A stretch of DNA of 54,858 bases from CAZOKZ01 sp964580585 (GCA_964580585.1 CAZOKZ010000028.1:1-54858); one strand, 5' to 3'; counted from the stretch's first letter, positions 8,226 through 17,249 are shown. Numbers and translations are program-made. The notes: generated by a model not told the origin, from the sequence alone.

Positions 8226-8774
8226 TTAGTGACCTCCGCATTCACAACTGAAGTTGTCGTCGAGCGTTTGTTCTTGCAGACCCAGTTCTTCTGCCATCAG
8301 ACAAAGTTGGGCGTAGTACTCTTCGGGGGTTATTCCCAGTATTTCTGCGCCGAATTGCAGGCAGAACTCGTCGCGAATCATTTCTTCGCCATAGTTGATC
8401 AACGGCACCATATAGGCCACCGCGAGGGGCAACATTCGAGTCAATTCCTTCAGCTGGGGACGGAGATACAAGATCACTCCACCGGGTGTTCGATGATCCG
8501 GCGTCGGTTGGGCGAATTGATGAAACGACATTTCACCGAATTCGTAAACCAACCGAACGGGATAACGAAGTTGGTTTTCGTCGCGCAACAACGTGTAAAC
8601 GTTTTCTGCATTGAGAGGACCATGAAATTGTTTGAACAGGCGGGCCTTGTCGAGCATATGCGCCACCAGGGCGCGCTCGCCTTCGAGCGTCAGTTCTTCC
8701 TCGGTCATCTCCGACAGATCGCGAGCCATCGGATCGCTCAAGGGATTAGAAGGGGGCTGATCCCAGACGATCAT
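8226..8774 (-). CDS. Unrecognised cytoplasmic protein coupled to hao and napD
   Basis: I do not recognise this 182-aa protein. It has no signal peptide or membrane segment and appears largely alpha-helical. It carries several conserved-looking blocks (RDENQLRYPVRLVYEFGEMSF, then TPGGVILYLRP) and ends in a cysteine/histidine tail, CECGGH. The ATG overlaps the hao stop by four bases (ATGA) and its own stop lies one base from napD, so it is made in step with both. A cytoplasmic protein in this position could be a maturation or insertion factor for NapA or the Fe-S subunit. That is inference; no TorD/NarJ signature is evident to me. An internal start at the Met of MARDLSEM is possible. Confidence 0.7.
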   Translation of the reverse strand: MIVWDQPPSNPLSDPMARDLSEMTEEELTLEGERALVAHMLDKARLFKQFHGPLNAENVYTLLRDENQLRYPVRLVYEFGEMSFHQFAQPTPDHRTPGGVILYLRPQLKELTRMLPLAVAYMVPLINYGEEMIRDEFCLQFGAEILGITPEEYYAQLCLMAEELGLQEQTLDDNFSCECGGH

Positions 8775-10216
8775 TGGTTCGAGTACCTTTCCTGGAACTC
8801 TTTGCGAGATTTTTCACGCTGTTCTTTTTCAGCTTCGTCTTGTTTGTTGAGATACCATTTATGGTTATCGTCGTTCAGGATTTCATCCATGCGCGAGGAA
8901 AGCTTCTTCGCCGCTTCAACCTTCGTGGGATCGTCCGAATGCAGTCCTTCGCGAACGATTTCACGCAGTTCGGGAATATATTCCGAGTAGAAGTTGCGGG
9001 CAACTTCGTACGTGCCGTGCCAGTGCGTGTAATCCGGTCCCATCATCGACGCGCCATGACGCGCCCGGCGGCCTTCGTGATGCCAGATTTCAAACCACAC
9101 GAAATCGATTTTGTTGCTGAATTGCGGTTCGTGCAGCAACGGTTTGGCAAGCCCGTAAAGTTCCTTTCCAGGCTCGGCGAATTTTTCGTGATACAGTTCG
9201 ATCAACCCGTCATATTGCTGGTAGAATGAATCCACAAAGTTTTGATTATGGCAACTGGTACATACGTTTTCCATGTTGTCGCGACGAACGTCCCATGGAA
9301 CATCTTTTCCTGGAAGACCCAGTTTCGCGTCGGCAACTTCCGGACGAACGGAAATATCGGGGCGGTTGTTCCACGAGATACGCATCCCGACATCGTGCGT
9401 CACGGGTTGATCTTTTGTGGCGCTCATGTGACAAGTCGCGCATGTTGGCGCGGCGCTGTAATCTTCGCCAACAACCCATTTCGAGTTATCCAGGTTCATC
9501 TTATCGACATTCGCATAATAGGCGATACCGTGTTTGGATTCGTTATAGATTTCGATCTGCGGATGGTCGGGTCCCATGTGGCACTTGCCGCACGTATCGG
9601 GTGTACGGGCTTGCGCGGCAGAAAATTCGTGACGCGAGTGACAGGCAGTGCATGAACCTTCTGAACCGTCAGGATTAATACGCCCAATACCGGTATTCGG
9701 CCAGGTAGCCGGGTCGAGTTTACCGCCTTCGAGTGCTTTGACTTCCGAGCCGTGACACTGCCAGCAACCATTCACGGCAGCGGCAGAGATGCCCTCTGGA
9801 AATCCAGGTGTGTGAAAGCCTCGGTTGCCTTCGACGACTTCAGCCAGCACGTTATCGAGCGAACCAAGAATGCGCCCTGCTTTGGCATGGTGAGAGCTAT
9901 TGAACTCATCGACTTCGTGCTCGTGGCATCGCGCGCAATCTTTCGGCGTTACAAGAATCGAGATGTACTCGCCATAGTGTTCGAATGCGTCTTTATCTTC
10001 CTTCGGCGCGTTGTGGCATTCAAAGCAGCCCACGTTCCCACGATAGTGCTTGCTCGCGCCCCATTGCTCGTACACCGAGGGGGATTCCTGCTTGTGACAG
10101 GCAACGCATGCCTTGGATTCCACCGACATTTCCGTGGGGAAAAAGCCCGCGTCCACCATCATGGGGACGGAGACGAAAACTCCCGCTATCAGACTTAGTA
10201 ACAATCGGCGTAACAT
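8771..10216 (-). CDS. Octaheme cytochrome c, hydroxylamine oxidoreductase (HAO) family
   Basis: HAO-family cytochromes oxidise hydroxylamine in nitrifiers and anammox bacteria, while related enzymes in Campylobacterota reduce nitrite. The 481-aa product has a signal peptide (1-23) and exactly eight CXXCH motifs: CVACH 37, CFECH 64, CARCH 94, CWQCH 151, CTACH 189, CGKCH 209, CATCH 259 and CTSCH 319. The HAO-type C-terminal helical region follows, with GPDYTHWHG. The start is the ATG at 10216 with GGAGG eight bases upstream; the in-frame TTG at 10222 is too close to that site. Whether the tyrosine that cross-links the P460 heme is present, which separates oxidative from reductive members, needs an alignment. 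Beside napDAB and hcp a reductive role in nitrite ammonification is most likely. Confidence 0.88.
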   Translation of the reverse strand: MLRRLLLSLIAGVFVSVPMMVDAGFFPTEMSVESKACVACHKQESPSVYEQWGASKHYRGNVGCFECHNAPKEDKDAFEHYGEYISILVTPKDCARCHEHEVDEFNSSHHAKAGRILGSLDNVLAEVVEGNRGFHTPGFPEGISAAAVNGCWQCHGSEVKALEGGKLDPATWPNTGIGRINPDGSEGSCTACHSRHEFSAAQARTPDTCGKCHMGPDHPQIEIYNESKHGIAYYANVDKMNLDNSKWVVGEDYSAAPTCATCHMSATKDQPVTHDVGMRISWNNRPDISVRPEVADAKLGLPGKDVPWDVRRDNMENVCTSCHNQNFVDSFYQQYDGLIELYHEKFAEPGKELYGLAKPLLHEPQFSNKIDFVWFEIWHHEGRRARHGASMMGPDYTHWHGTYEVARNFYSEYIPELREIVREGLHSDDPTKVEAAKKLSSRMDEILNDDNHKWYLNKQDEAEKEQREKSRKEFQERYSNQ

Positions 10217-10251
10217 GAACAAAACCTCCGTGTATTGGCTCCAGCGCTTTT

Positions 10252-11514
10252 TTAGGATGCCGTGGCTTCCGGATGCGCTCTGAGTTCACCTTTCAAAATC
10301 GGAATCGCCACCCTCAGCATCCAGGAAAATAATAACGCTCCGAATGCCCAGATTCCCAAACAAACCAGTACTTCATTCAACGAGGGCGTGTACTCGACTA
10401 TTTCGCCCAACGGCGATGGGATGAATCCCGGGATAATCAAGCCCATGCCCTTTTCAATCCAGATCCCGACAAACGCGATGACACACGCAAAATTCAGCCA
10501 GCCAATCTGGCGACTGAGCGGTGTCATCAGGATAATCATCGCGATAATGTTTAACGCGACCGCTGTCCACATCCACGGTACCAACGCGTTGTGCCCGTGC
10601 ATGCCGAAGAATAAATATTTCGCCGACGCGACGTGATACGAGTCGGCGTAGAATTCGGTGAAAACTTCGCTGAGAAGCAGGAAGACGTTGATGATCATCG
10701 AAACGGTAATGATTTTTCTCAGTTCGAAGATCGCTTCATCCACAATATGAAAATGGGCAAACTTTCGGATGAGTTGAAACGAAATCACCAACAAAGCCGG
10801 GCCTGCCGTGAAAGCGGAAGCCAGGAAACGCGGCGCAACGATCGGTGTATTCCAGAACGGACGACCCGCGAGTCCAACATACAAAAACGCGGTGACCGTG
10901 TGAATGCTGATAGCCCAGAAAATCGCGACAAATACGAACGGTATATAGAACAACCAACCGGGCTTCTTACCCAGATACCGCATGTACAACAAATACCCAC
11001 AAATGTGCATGTTGAGCAACAAATACCCATTCAGCGCGATCACGTCCCACGACAACATTGAAATTGGGAAATTGAATTTTCCAAAAGGTGGAATCATGTG
11101 CAGAAAACGATCGGGGCGACCGATGTCCACGTTCACAAAAAGCAAGCACATAATGATCGCGGCAATGGCGAGTAATTCGCCAAAAATAACCACCTCGTGC
11201 AGGTGTTTATTTCGGTAAACGTATGCGGGAATGACCAGCATTACCGCTGCCGCTGCCACACCGACCAGGAACGTGAAATTCGCTACATACGCCCCCCAGG
11301 ATACCTGGTCTGTCATTCCCGTTGTGCCCAGACCATTGACGAATTGACGCGCCCAGGCATTCAAGCCAAGAAGCGAAATTATCGTCAAAAACGACATCCA
11401 GGCATAAAACTTCCAACTGCCCTGAAACGAAATGCGTATCACCCGCAGCAGGAACAGGAAGTAATCCCTGATCCAACCAAAGCCTTTTGGAACATGTGCG
11501 GTTTCAATGTTCAT
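10252..11514 (-). CDS. nrfD: NrfD/PsrC-like integral membrane quinol oxidoreductase subunit
   Basis: This family exchanges electrons between membrane quinones and a partner four-cluster Fe-S protein. The 420-aa product is highly hydrophobic with about ten transmembrane helices. It contains hallmarks of the family, such as WGAYVANFTFLVGVAAAA in the second helix and DIGRPDRFLHM near residue 130. It is the larger NrfD version (like DsrP or ActC) rather than the roughly 320-residue NrfD of gammaproteobacteria. It follows the Fe-S subunit by 51 bp and precedes hao by 35 bp. In this locus it should oxidise menaquinol and pass electrons outward. The gene symbol reflects family, not proven orthology. 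Confidence 0.87.
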   Translation of the reverse strand: MNIETAHVPKGFGWIRDYFLFLLRVIRISFQGSWKFYAWMSFLTIISLLGLNAWARQFVNGLGTTGMTDQVSWGAYVANFTFLVGVAAAAVMLVIPAYVYRNKHLHEVVIFGELLAIAAIIMCLLFVNVDIGRPDRFLHMIPPFGKFNFPISMLSWDVIALNGYLLLNMHICGYLLYMRYLGKKPGWLFYIPFVFVAIFWAISIHTVTAFLYVGLAGRPFWNTPIVAPRFLASAFTAGPALLVISFQLIRKFAHFHIVDEAIFELRKIITVSMIINVFLLLSEVFTEFYADSYHVASAKYLFFGMHGHNALVPWMWTAVALNIIAMIILMTPLSRQIGWLNFACVIAFVGIWIEKGMGLIIPGFIPSPLGEIVEYTPSLNEVLVCLGIWAFGALLFSWMLRVAIPILKGELRAHPEATAS

Positions 11515-11565
11515 TGCGTCTCATCGCCTTGCCAGGAGCGTTCGGACGGTTCTCCGTCCCCATCG

Positions 11566-12528
11566 TTACTTATCAAAGAAGTAGTAAAAGCGCGGAATCG
11601 TTCCCACGTCTTCTTTCAAAATGTACACACGCTTGTGTTTCAGGATATAATTGATTTCACTGTCGGGATCGAGCAGGTTGCCGAACACGCGCGCGCCTGT
11701 TGGGCAAACTTCCAGACAAGCGGGATATTTACCCTGGCGTGTGCGATGCAGGCAGAACGTGCATTTCTCCACCACGCCTTTCGGACGGGGTCGGTTGCTC
11801 AAGTATCCTTGGTTAGGATTGATCTCGTCGGCGGGAATGTTCGGCTTTTCCCAATTGAAACGACGCGCAAAGTAAGGACACGCCGCCATGCAATATCGGC
11901 AACCAATGCACCAGTTGTAATCGATCACGATCACGCCATCGGGTTCGGTCCATGTGGCTTTGACCGGACAAACTTTGGTGCATGGCGATTTGCGACACTG
12001 ATGACACTGGACCGGCATGTAGTATTTGTCGTCGGCGGGAACTTTATCATGGTCGTATTGATGGTTTGAAGTCTCGACGTTGATCGAGCCTTTGTCCATT
12101 TCCAACACGCGAATGTACTGAATTTCCGGGTCGCGCGATTGATTGTTTTCCTTTACGCACGCATGAACGCATTTGCGACATCCGATGCAACGCCCGATAT
12201 CCAACGCATAGCCAAATTCAACGCCATCGAGCGCCTTGGCATCTTTAATCGTCGGGCGGACACCGTAATCGCGTTCGCATTCTTTTTCGAGACGATCGAT
12301 AATTTTCGCCATCTCGTCCGGTGTGAGTTCCAGGTAATGTTTTTGGAGAAATTCATCGACGCTCAACGAGCCTTTATCGATATCCATCAACGGCTGAAGC
12401 GCCGCCGCGATGCTCGCCATGCCCACCACCGAAGCCGCCGCGCCTTTAAGGAACGTGCGACGCGTAATCGGCGCCATGGCGCTTTCAAGCGTCTGCGAAT
12501 TTTTGCCGTTGGTCGTTCCGTTGGTCAT
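11566..12528 (-). CDS. nrfC: NrfC/DsrO-like four-cluster ferredoxin with Tat signal
   Basis: The 320-aa protein has a Tat leader (TRRTFLKGAAA, about residues 22-33) and sixteen cysteines arranged for four [4Fe-4S] clusters. Recognisable blocks are CIGCRKCVHAC, CHQCRKSPCTKVCP, CIGCRYCMAACP and CTFCLHRTRQGKYPACLEVCP. It is the natural electron-transfer partner of the NrfD-like subunit encoded next. The start at 12528 has GAGGT at suitable spacing; the Met of MAPITRRTF is an alternative that would keep the Tat motif. A GGGGACGGAG repeat copy lies in the 51-bp gap to nrfD. Electrons probably run from quinol through NrfD and this protein to periplasmic cytochromes. Confidence 0.9.
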   Translation of the reverse strand: MTNGTTNGKNSQTLESAMAPITRRTFLKGAAASVVGMASIAAALQPLMDIDKGSLSVDEFLQKHYLELTPDEMAKIIDRLEKECERDYGVRPTIKDAKALDGVEFGYALDIGRCIGCRKCVHACVKENNQSRDPEIQYIRVLEMDKGSINVETSNHQYDHDKVPADDKYYMPVQCHQCRKSPCTKVCPVKATWTEPDGVIVIDYNWCIGCRYCMAACPYFARRFNWEKPNIPADEINPNQGYLSNRPRPKGVVEKCTFCLHRTRQGKYPACLEVCPTGARVFGNLLDPDSEINYILKHKRVYILKEDVGTIPRFYYFFDK

Positions 12529-12555
12529 TGCAAAGACCTCGTGGATTTTACCTAC

Positions 12556-13275
12556 TCAATGCTCGGACTTCTTGGCTGCATCCGCCGAAGAATGGTCCGA
12601 TGCGTGGGACTGCTCATCGTCAAAGCGGTTCTTCGGCGCAGGCAGCGGTTTCATGCTCTTGAAATTCGGTGAATGCGGGTCGTGGCATTGAATGCAACGC
12701 AAACGCGTTTGCTCGCCCATTTTTTCGTTCCAGTGTCCGTTGCGACGGCCATGCACCCCGGCTTCCCAATCGCGATAGGTAGGTCCGTGGCATTTCGCAC
12801 ACAGAAGCACGACGTCTTCTTCGCGAATTTCCGCCCCATCGTAATCGACAAAAGCATTGCGATTCGTTGGATGATGACAATTCAGACAGAACCGGTTGTT
12901 CCCATGATCGAGCGTGATGTTTTTGTGCTCCACCATTGGGCGATCATAGTGCCATTTGGCGTTCAAGTGCTGATGGCACTCCATGCAGTCGTAGGACCAA
13001 TCGAGCTTTTTCAGATCCAGCCCCTTGGTCTCGCGTGGCGGTGTCTTCAGCTTTTCCCAGCGTTCCTGAGGCAATCCCACTTCTGGCTGCTCGGGTTCGG
13101 GCATTTCCACAACGGGCAATGCGGGTAATTCCTCAGCGGGACCGGCCACTTTCGCTGGATCGACGGCGGCGGATGTCACATCGGCCTTTGCGAGAGAAAA
13201 AACAGCCAGCCCTCCACCGCTCAGCAGGAACGCAAGTAATGCGAGACGAGAGATTAGACCGGTTCGATAATGCAT
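12556..13275 (-). CDS. Exported tetraheme cytochrome c, first gene of the nap-hao locus
   Basis: The 239-aa product starts with a signal peptide or signal anchor (hydrophobic 9-29, then AKA). A Pro/Glu-rich linker (about 35-80) follows, then four CXXCH motifs: CMECH 97, CLNCH 130, CAKCH 159 and CIQCH 194. Extra histidines (HHP, HGRR, HWN) could act as distal heme ligands. It is not NapC/NrfH-like in overall pattern because the linker precedes the hemes. As the first gene ahead of nrfCD it is the likely periplasmic exit point for electrons from the quinol module to NapAB and HAO. The C-terminus is His/Ser-rich and charged. Family assignment beyond multiheme cytochrome is uncertain. Confidence 0.85.
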   Translation of the reverse strand: MHYRTGLISRLALLAFLLSGGGLAVFSLAKADVTSAAVDPAKVAGPAEELPALPVVEMPEPEQPEVGLPQERWEKLKTPPRETKGLDLKKLDWSYDCMECHQHLNAKWHYDRPMVEHKNITLDHGNNRFCLNCHHPTNRNAFVDYDGAEIREEDVVLLCAKCHGPTYRDWEAGVHGRRNGHWNEKMGEQTRLRCIQCHDPHSPNFKSMKPLPAPKNRFDDEQSHASDHSSADAAKKSEH

Positions 13276-13662
13276 CGCGGAGTCGATCCTTATAGAGAAA
13301 CGGGCGATTCAACTTGGCCGAATAATTTAAACCCAAAGGAGTTTATTGGCATCGAGGCAGCCAGACCACTTCGATAATATGGATAAAGAATGTCTGTTTT
13401 GGCCCCGGTGTCAATCATTGTTTTATTTTCGATGCAACTTTTGTAGAGTTTTCAGTACGGACTGAATTTTCAAACGGCGTCCAAAAAAATTGAAGCGGAA
13501 AGGATCGAGTCTATGAAGTGTTGATATTACTTACTTTATACGTCGTCACAGGTCGGATAAGAATGGGATGAATTGGGGTTTTGAAACAGGTGAGAACGGA
13601 AGAAATAAACTCCCAGGGAGGGACTTTTTGCGGAGTTGAAAGAGAAAAAATTCAAACCGAAA
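13276..13662. promoter_or_regulatory. Intergenic leader of the nap-hao locus; possible promoter
   Basis: No gene is supported in these 387 bp, which are AT-rich. On the minus strand a TTGACA box at 13414-13409 is followed 17 bp later by ATTCTT (13391-13386), a weak -10. Transcription would then enter the tetraheme gene through a leader of about 100 bases. I looked for FNR-type TTGAT-N4-ATCAA and HcpR-type TTGAC-N4-GTCAA palindromes and found none. The plus-strand frame at 13581-13844 is a shadow of the LOG-family gene. Confidence 0.35.
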
Positions 13663-14238
13663 TTATTGTTTCATTGGCTTTAATTCCTGATAAACGGGTA
13701 GCCAATTTGCAAGGGTTCGGATGGCTTCATCTGGCGTATCCACGCCAAATATTTGATCTTCCGGAAAAGAAGCGAATCGAAGTCGGTCATCCAACCGAGA
13801 ATCGGCCAATCGACCGCTCCAACCCGGACCACGAAACGCGATGAGCAACCGATTGAACATCCAGGCAAAAGCCATCTCGCTTAACGTACCGGCTCCCCCG
13901 CCAATTGCGACAACGGCCGACGATTGTGCGACGATGGCGTTCCGAAAATGACCAAGTCCAGTTGGAATTACGACATCAGAATACGTATTTCCAGCTATCG
14001 CATCCATACCTGGAAGAATTGAGATGATTGATCCGGGTCGAAAATTCGAAGACCGGCGTGCGCCTTTACTCGCCGCTTCCATCACCCCTCCCAGACCACC
14101 CGTCACGAGACGAAACCCTTCATCAATGAGCAAGTGCCCAAAATTCTCGGCGAATTGATACTGATTGCTCGTTGGGTCTAAATTCCCATCCCCCACAACG
14201 GAAACCATCAAATCATTTGAAGAAGAATTGGAATCCAT
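13663..14238 (-). CDS. LOG-like protein (TIGR00725/YvdD-type Rossmann fold)
   Basis: The 191-aa protein belongs to the family misnamed lysine decarboxylase-like, whose plant relatives release active cytokinins. It has the N-terminal nucleotide-binding strand (VSVVGDG), the GGLGGVMEAASKGA segment near residue 48 and the signature GGGAGTLSEMAFAW near 110, which fits the TIGR00725-like branch (GGGxGTLSE) better than the PGGxGT of true LOG. The start ATG at 14238 has GGAGG five bases upstream; that site overlaps the stop region of the carboxypeptidase gene. The substrate is unknown. It is the last gene of an AT-rich minus-strand run. Confidence 0.82.
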   Translation of the reverse strand: MDSNSSSNDLMVSVVGDGNLDPTSNQYQFAENFGHLLIDEGFRLVTGGLGGVMEAASKGARRSSNFRPGSIISILPGMDAIAGNTYSDVVIPTGLGHFRNAIVAQSSAVVAIGGGAGTLSEMAFAWMFNRLLIAFRGPGWSGRLADSRLDDRLRFASFPEDQIFGVDTPDEAIRTLANWLPVYQELKPMKQ

Positions 14239-14250
14239 CCGTTCCTCCAA

Positions 14251-16017
14251 TTAATATTTTTCCCACATATCGACCGCATTTTCGGTCTCGAATTGAAAGA
14301 CAATGTTCGAATCGACTCCGCCTTCTCTTCCCTCGCCCGCCGCATCCTCATAATCCACCCATCCTTTGTCCCATCTGGTCACTGTTTCCGGTAAAGCATC
14401 GAGAGCAAGGCCTGCCAAATCCTGGAGGGAGACATGCATTTTAACATTTTGAGTATCTGCAACGACACCCGATAAATCCAAAACTCCCAACCAGCTATCA
14501 TATTGATAATATTGATAACCCGGAAGTGTGGAATTGCCTTGGTTCGCTTGCCATCCATCGTTTATAGGCAATACAGAAATGGTCGGCAAGGTAGGAATAT
14601 TAACTTCGACTTCCGGTTGAATGGGAAAAGATTGTCCCGGCCAGTTACCCGGTAGTGAATTACCCGAATCGTAACGTATTGGTTTATTGAATTGAAGCAA
14701 TACATTATATTGATGACCAGAATACAGAACATGATTAACATCGATAATATTCTGACGAGCTAAAGAGTTAAAACCTCGCGCCAACCATCTGGATTGATAG
14801 ACTATCTCACCGGATTGTATCAAGTCATCATGATTAATATCTTCCCAGATTGTTGCCTTTTGAAGAACAGGAGGTCCTGAAGCAAACAAAAACCCAATGA
14901 ACATCGCCTTGATATTCTCCTCTACAATTTCAGGCACTTCGTCTTCCGGCAGAATAAATACATAACTACTGATACCGTCATGGTCCCGGTAATTCGGAAT
15001 CGGATATTCTACCGTGAAACTCGGAATATCATAAGTATTCCCAAAATATTCGTCCGTCGCGCCTATTTCTCCGCCAGGAAAAACAGGGAGTTGAGTGTAA
15101 GATCCCGAAATGCCATTTGTGGCGATATAAGTGTTCTGAATTCGACCTGCGATATTTTGAATCTGGTTATCTGCAGCAGAATTTCCATTATACACAACAT
15201 ACAATGCAGGGATTGCACCATGAATATCGGCATAGTATCTCAATTGCGAAGGCGTGGAAAACAAGTCGATCGCACTTTTTAGCGCAATGGTTTCAGGTTC
15301 GGTTGAGTGAGATGTTCCACGATATGAAATATTGGTTGGCGTGGAACTTGACCCACCATTAAGTCCCCAACCTATTGGGAAATTCCGATTCAAATCGATT
15401 CCAAAATAGTTATCGCCGGTTGTTCCGGTAAGATTTTGATCGACATTATACATATTTTTCCTACGCATTCTGCCATCGGGTCCTGAGTTGCCACCAGTCG
15501 TGCCATTTGCACCATAATATTGATTGAAATAACGTTGAGTTTGCATAAATCCATCAACGTTCAAAACCGGAATCAGAACAATCTGATTTTGATCGACAAG
15601 ATAAGTGATGACCGGATCTATATCGTATTGTTCGACTAACATCGATAACATCTGAGAAACTATTTCTGGTGCCGCCCATTCACGGGCATGAATAGTACCA
15701 TTAATTAATACGCCACTTTCAGGAGAAGCATCGACAGCAAATATATTAGAATCCGATATTCGATAAGCGTATATTGGATTACCTTCGACCGATAATCCAA
15801 TTTGATGTTCTGAAATCAAAGAGCTGCTTAACACTAAATCCATATGCTTATCACACAAAGATTCGTATGTGCGAAATCCAGACAATGGTTCCATCGAATT
15901 TACCGGTTCAGGAACCGGGTATCCCAATAAGGCGTCCGTGTACGTTCCCACCTGAGCCGACGCCGAAGTGAAAAACAATGACATTGCAAAAGTACAACTT
16001 ATTTTCTGACAAGCCAT
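14251..16017 (-). CDS. Secreted M14 zinc carboxypeptidase
   Basis: M14 enzymes remove C-terminal residues from peptides. The 588-aa precursor has a signal peptide (1-22, ending SASAQ) and a complete M14 domain at about residues 45-365. The zinc ligands are H110 and E113 (HAREW) and H265 (DIHGA). The substrate-binding motif is DLNRNFP at 207-213 and the general base is E336 (FTVEYP). The remaining roughly 220 residues form a beta-rich domain with INHDDLIQSGE and a terminal VDMWEKY, perhaps a prodomain-like or binding module. Codon use is AT-rich compared with the nap locus. Its 5' end overlaps the end of the gene upstream by 19 bp, so the two are probably co-transcribed. Confidence 0.92.
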   Translation of the reverse strand: MACQKISCTFAMSLFFTSASAQVGTYTDALLGYPVPEPVNSMEPLSGFRTYESLCDKHMDLVLSSSLISEHQIGLSVEGNPIYAYRISDSNIFAVDASPESGVLINGTIHAREWAAPEIVSQMLSMLVEQYDIDPVITYLVDQNQIVLIPVLNVDGFMQTQRYFNQYYGANGTTGGNSGPDGRMRRKNMYNVDQNLTGTTGDNYFGIDLNRNFPIGWGLNGGSSSTPTNISYRGTSHSTEPETIALKSAIDLFSTPSQLRYYADIHGAIPALYVVYNGNSAADNQIQNIAGRIQNTYIATNGISGSYTQLPVFPGGEIGATDEYFGNTYDIPSFTVEYPIPNYRDHDGISSYVFILPEDEVPEIVEENIKAMFIGFLFASGPPVLQKATIWEDINHDDLIQSGEIVYQSRWLARGFNSLARQNIIDVNHVLYSGHQYNVLLQFNKPIRYDSGNSLPGNWPGQSFPIQPEVEVNIPTLPTISVLPINDGWQANQGNSTLPGYQYYQYDSWLGVLDLSGVVADTQNVKMHVSLQDLAGLALDALPETVTRWDKGWVDYEDAAGEGREGGVDSNIVFQFETENAVDMWEKY

Positions 16018-17222
16018 GCTTGAACTTTCCCTACGAGATTTCGTTCAAACGCCGTACTGGATGTCATCGAGACGTTTGTAAATCTCGATAACGCCTCTCG
16101 TGATATGTCACTATCGATTTTCATTAGTATCAATATTGCTCTTTGTTTTTGTATTAAATTCGCATCGGGCTTATCCAATGTCTGAATTGCATACTGAACG
16201 GCGTATTCTGGATCAACCCTACAAAGTGAAATCGCTGCTGCTGAGCCATGCTGTTCATTCTCGACAAGATCCAACAAACCAATATTCAATTCATTTGTTG
16301 AATCGCTGTGATTCAGTCCTCCTAAAAGGATCGACGCCAGTTCAGGTCGAGATTTGATCAGACGAAACACTTTAATTGCATCATGAGATGATCTCATTTT
16401 ATGCCAGGAAACAACTGCTTTTTGCGCGCTCGGTATTGAAGCAGTTAATATGATTTCCTCTACAGATTCAATGGAATGTATTCTCTCAGCGATTCGTAAT
16501 ATTTCATATTCCCTCCAACTTGAATCATCAGATTTTGTAAACCGACTTGATTTTAAGAGCTCAAGGAAGCGTTTATCTTTATCTCCCTTCCCACCTGTAC
16601 TCCAAGAGTCTAATAAGCCCCTCAACTCCCAAGGCGAACGTGCGGCATCAATTAGAGAAGAGAAGTCATGGAATGTTAATTCAGTTGATAATTTATCTTC
16701 CATCTGATTGAACGCCGAACGGTAATGAATCAAATCTTCAGCTTGAAGGGATCGGTTAGAATAATCGTAATAATATACATATTCCGGACTCTTGCAACCA
16801 GGTACCATAAAAACGGCTTCTGGTTTTCGTTCTTGATATTTTTTTAGGACAGGAAGGTCGGACAAGCTTCCATATTCACCAATCAATTGTATTGTTTCAT
16901 ACAATAATCGTTCACGAGCAATTGTTGGAAGCGATAATTTGTCATATTTATCTAGTAACTCGACACATCTTTCCGAAACATCATCCCTATCACGTTTTTC
17001 GTTCCGCAATAGTTCAAGTTTAGAAAGTTCTTCCAAAACAAAGGGGATTTCCGCGTCCTTTGGATCATAACCATGTACGGGGAGTCCTCCAATTTTTTCG
17101 ATTTCGAGTGATGAATTGGACTGTGCGAGATCACGCGAATCAGCAGCATTCACACTGCCATGAAAAGCGATCAAAGCGAGAAGGTAAATATTATATCGAG
17201 ATGTTAATTTTCGAATTCTCAC
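15999..17222 (-). CDS. Unrecognised exported helical-repeat protein
   Basis: No family is recognised. The open frame reaches 17297, but that would include the ferritin terminator hairpin. The GTG at 17222 gives a 407-aa precursor beginning with a good signal peptide (hydrophobic LLALIAFHGSVNA then ADS) and is preferred. The mature part is almost entirely alpha-helical, with Leu/Glu/Lys-rich stretches that could be HEAT-like repeats, especially towards the C-terminus. A small Tyr-rich segment (YVYYYDY) lies in the middle. The gene overlaps the carboxypeptidase gene by 19 bp and is AT-rich like it, so the two may act together outside the cytoplasm. That is inference only. Confidence 0.6.
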   Translation of the reverse strand: MRIRKLTSRYNIYLLALIAFHGSVNAADSRDLAQSNSSLEIEKIGGLPVHGYDPKDAEIPFVLEELSKLELLRNEKRDRDDVSERCVELLDKYDKLSLPTIARERLLYETIQLIGEYGSLSDLPVLKKYQERKPEAVFMVPGCKSPEYVYYYDYSNRSLQAEDLIHYRSAFNQMEDKLSTELTFHDFSSLIDAARSPWELRGLLDSWSTGGKGDKDKRFLELLKSSRFTKSDDSSWREYEILRIAERIHSIESVEEIILTASIPSAQKAVVSWHKMRSSHDAIKVFRLIKSRPELASILLGGLNHSDSTNELNIGLLDLVENEQHGSAAAISLCRVDPEYAVQYAIQTLDKPDANLIQKQRAILILMKIDSDISREALSRFTNVSMTSSTAFERNLVGKVQAWLVRK

Positions 17223-17249
17223 GTCGTACTTTGTCCATAATATAATCAA

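Noticed and set aside
13276..13662. FNR-type or HcpR-type regulatory box upstream of the nap-hao locus
   Set aside because: I looked for TTGAT-N4-ATCAA and TTGAC-N4-GTCAA palindromes and saw only half-site resemblance, so no site is claimed.
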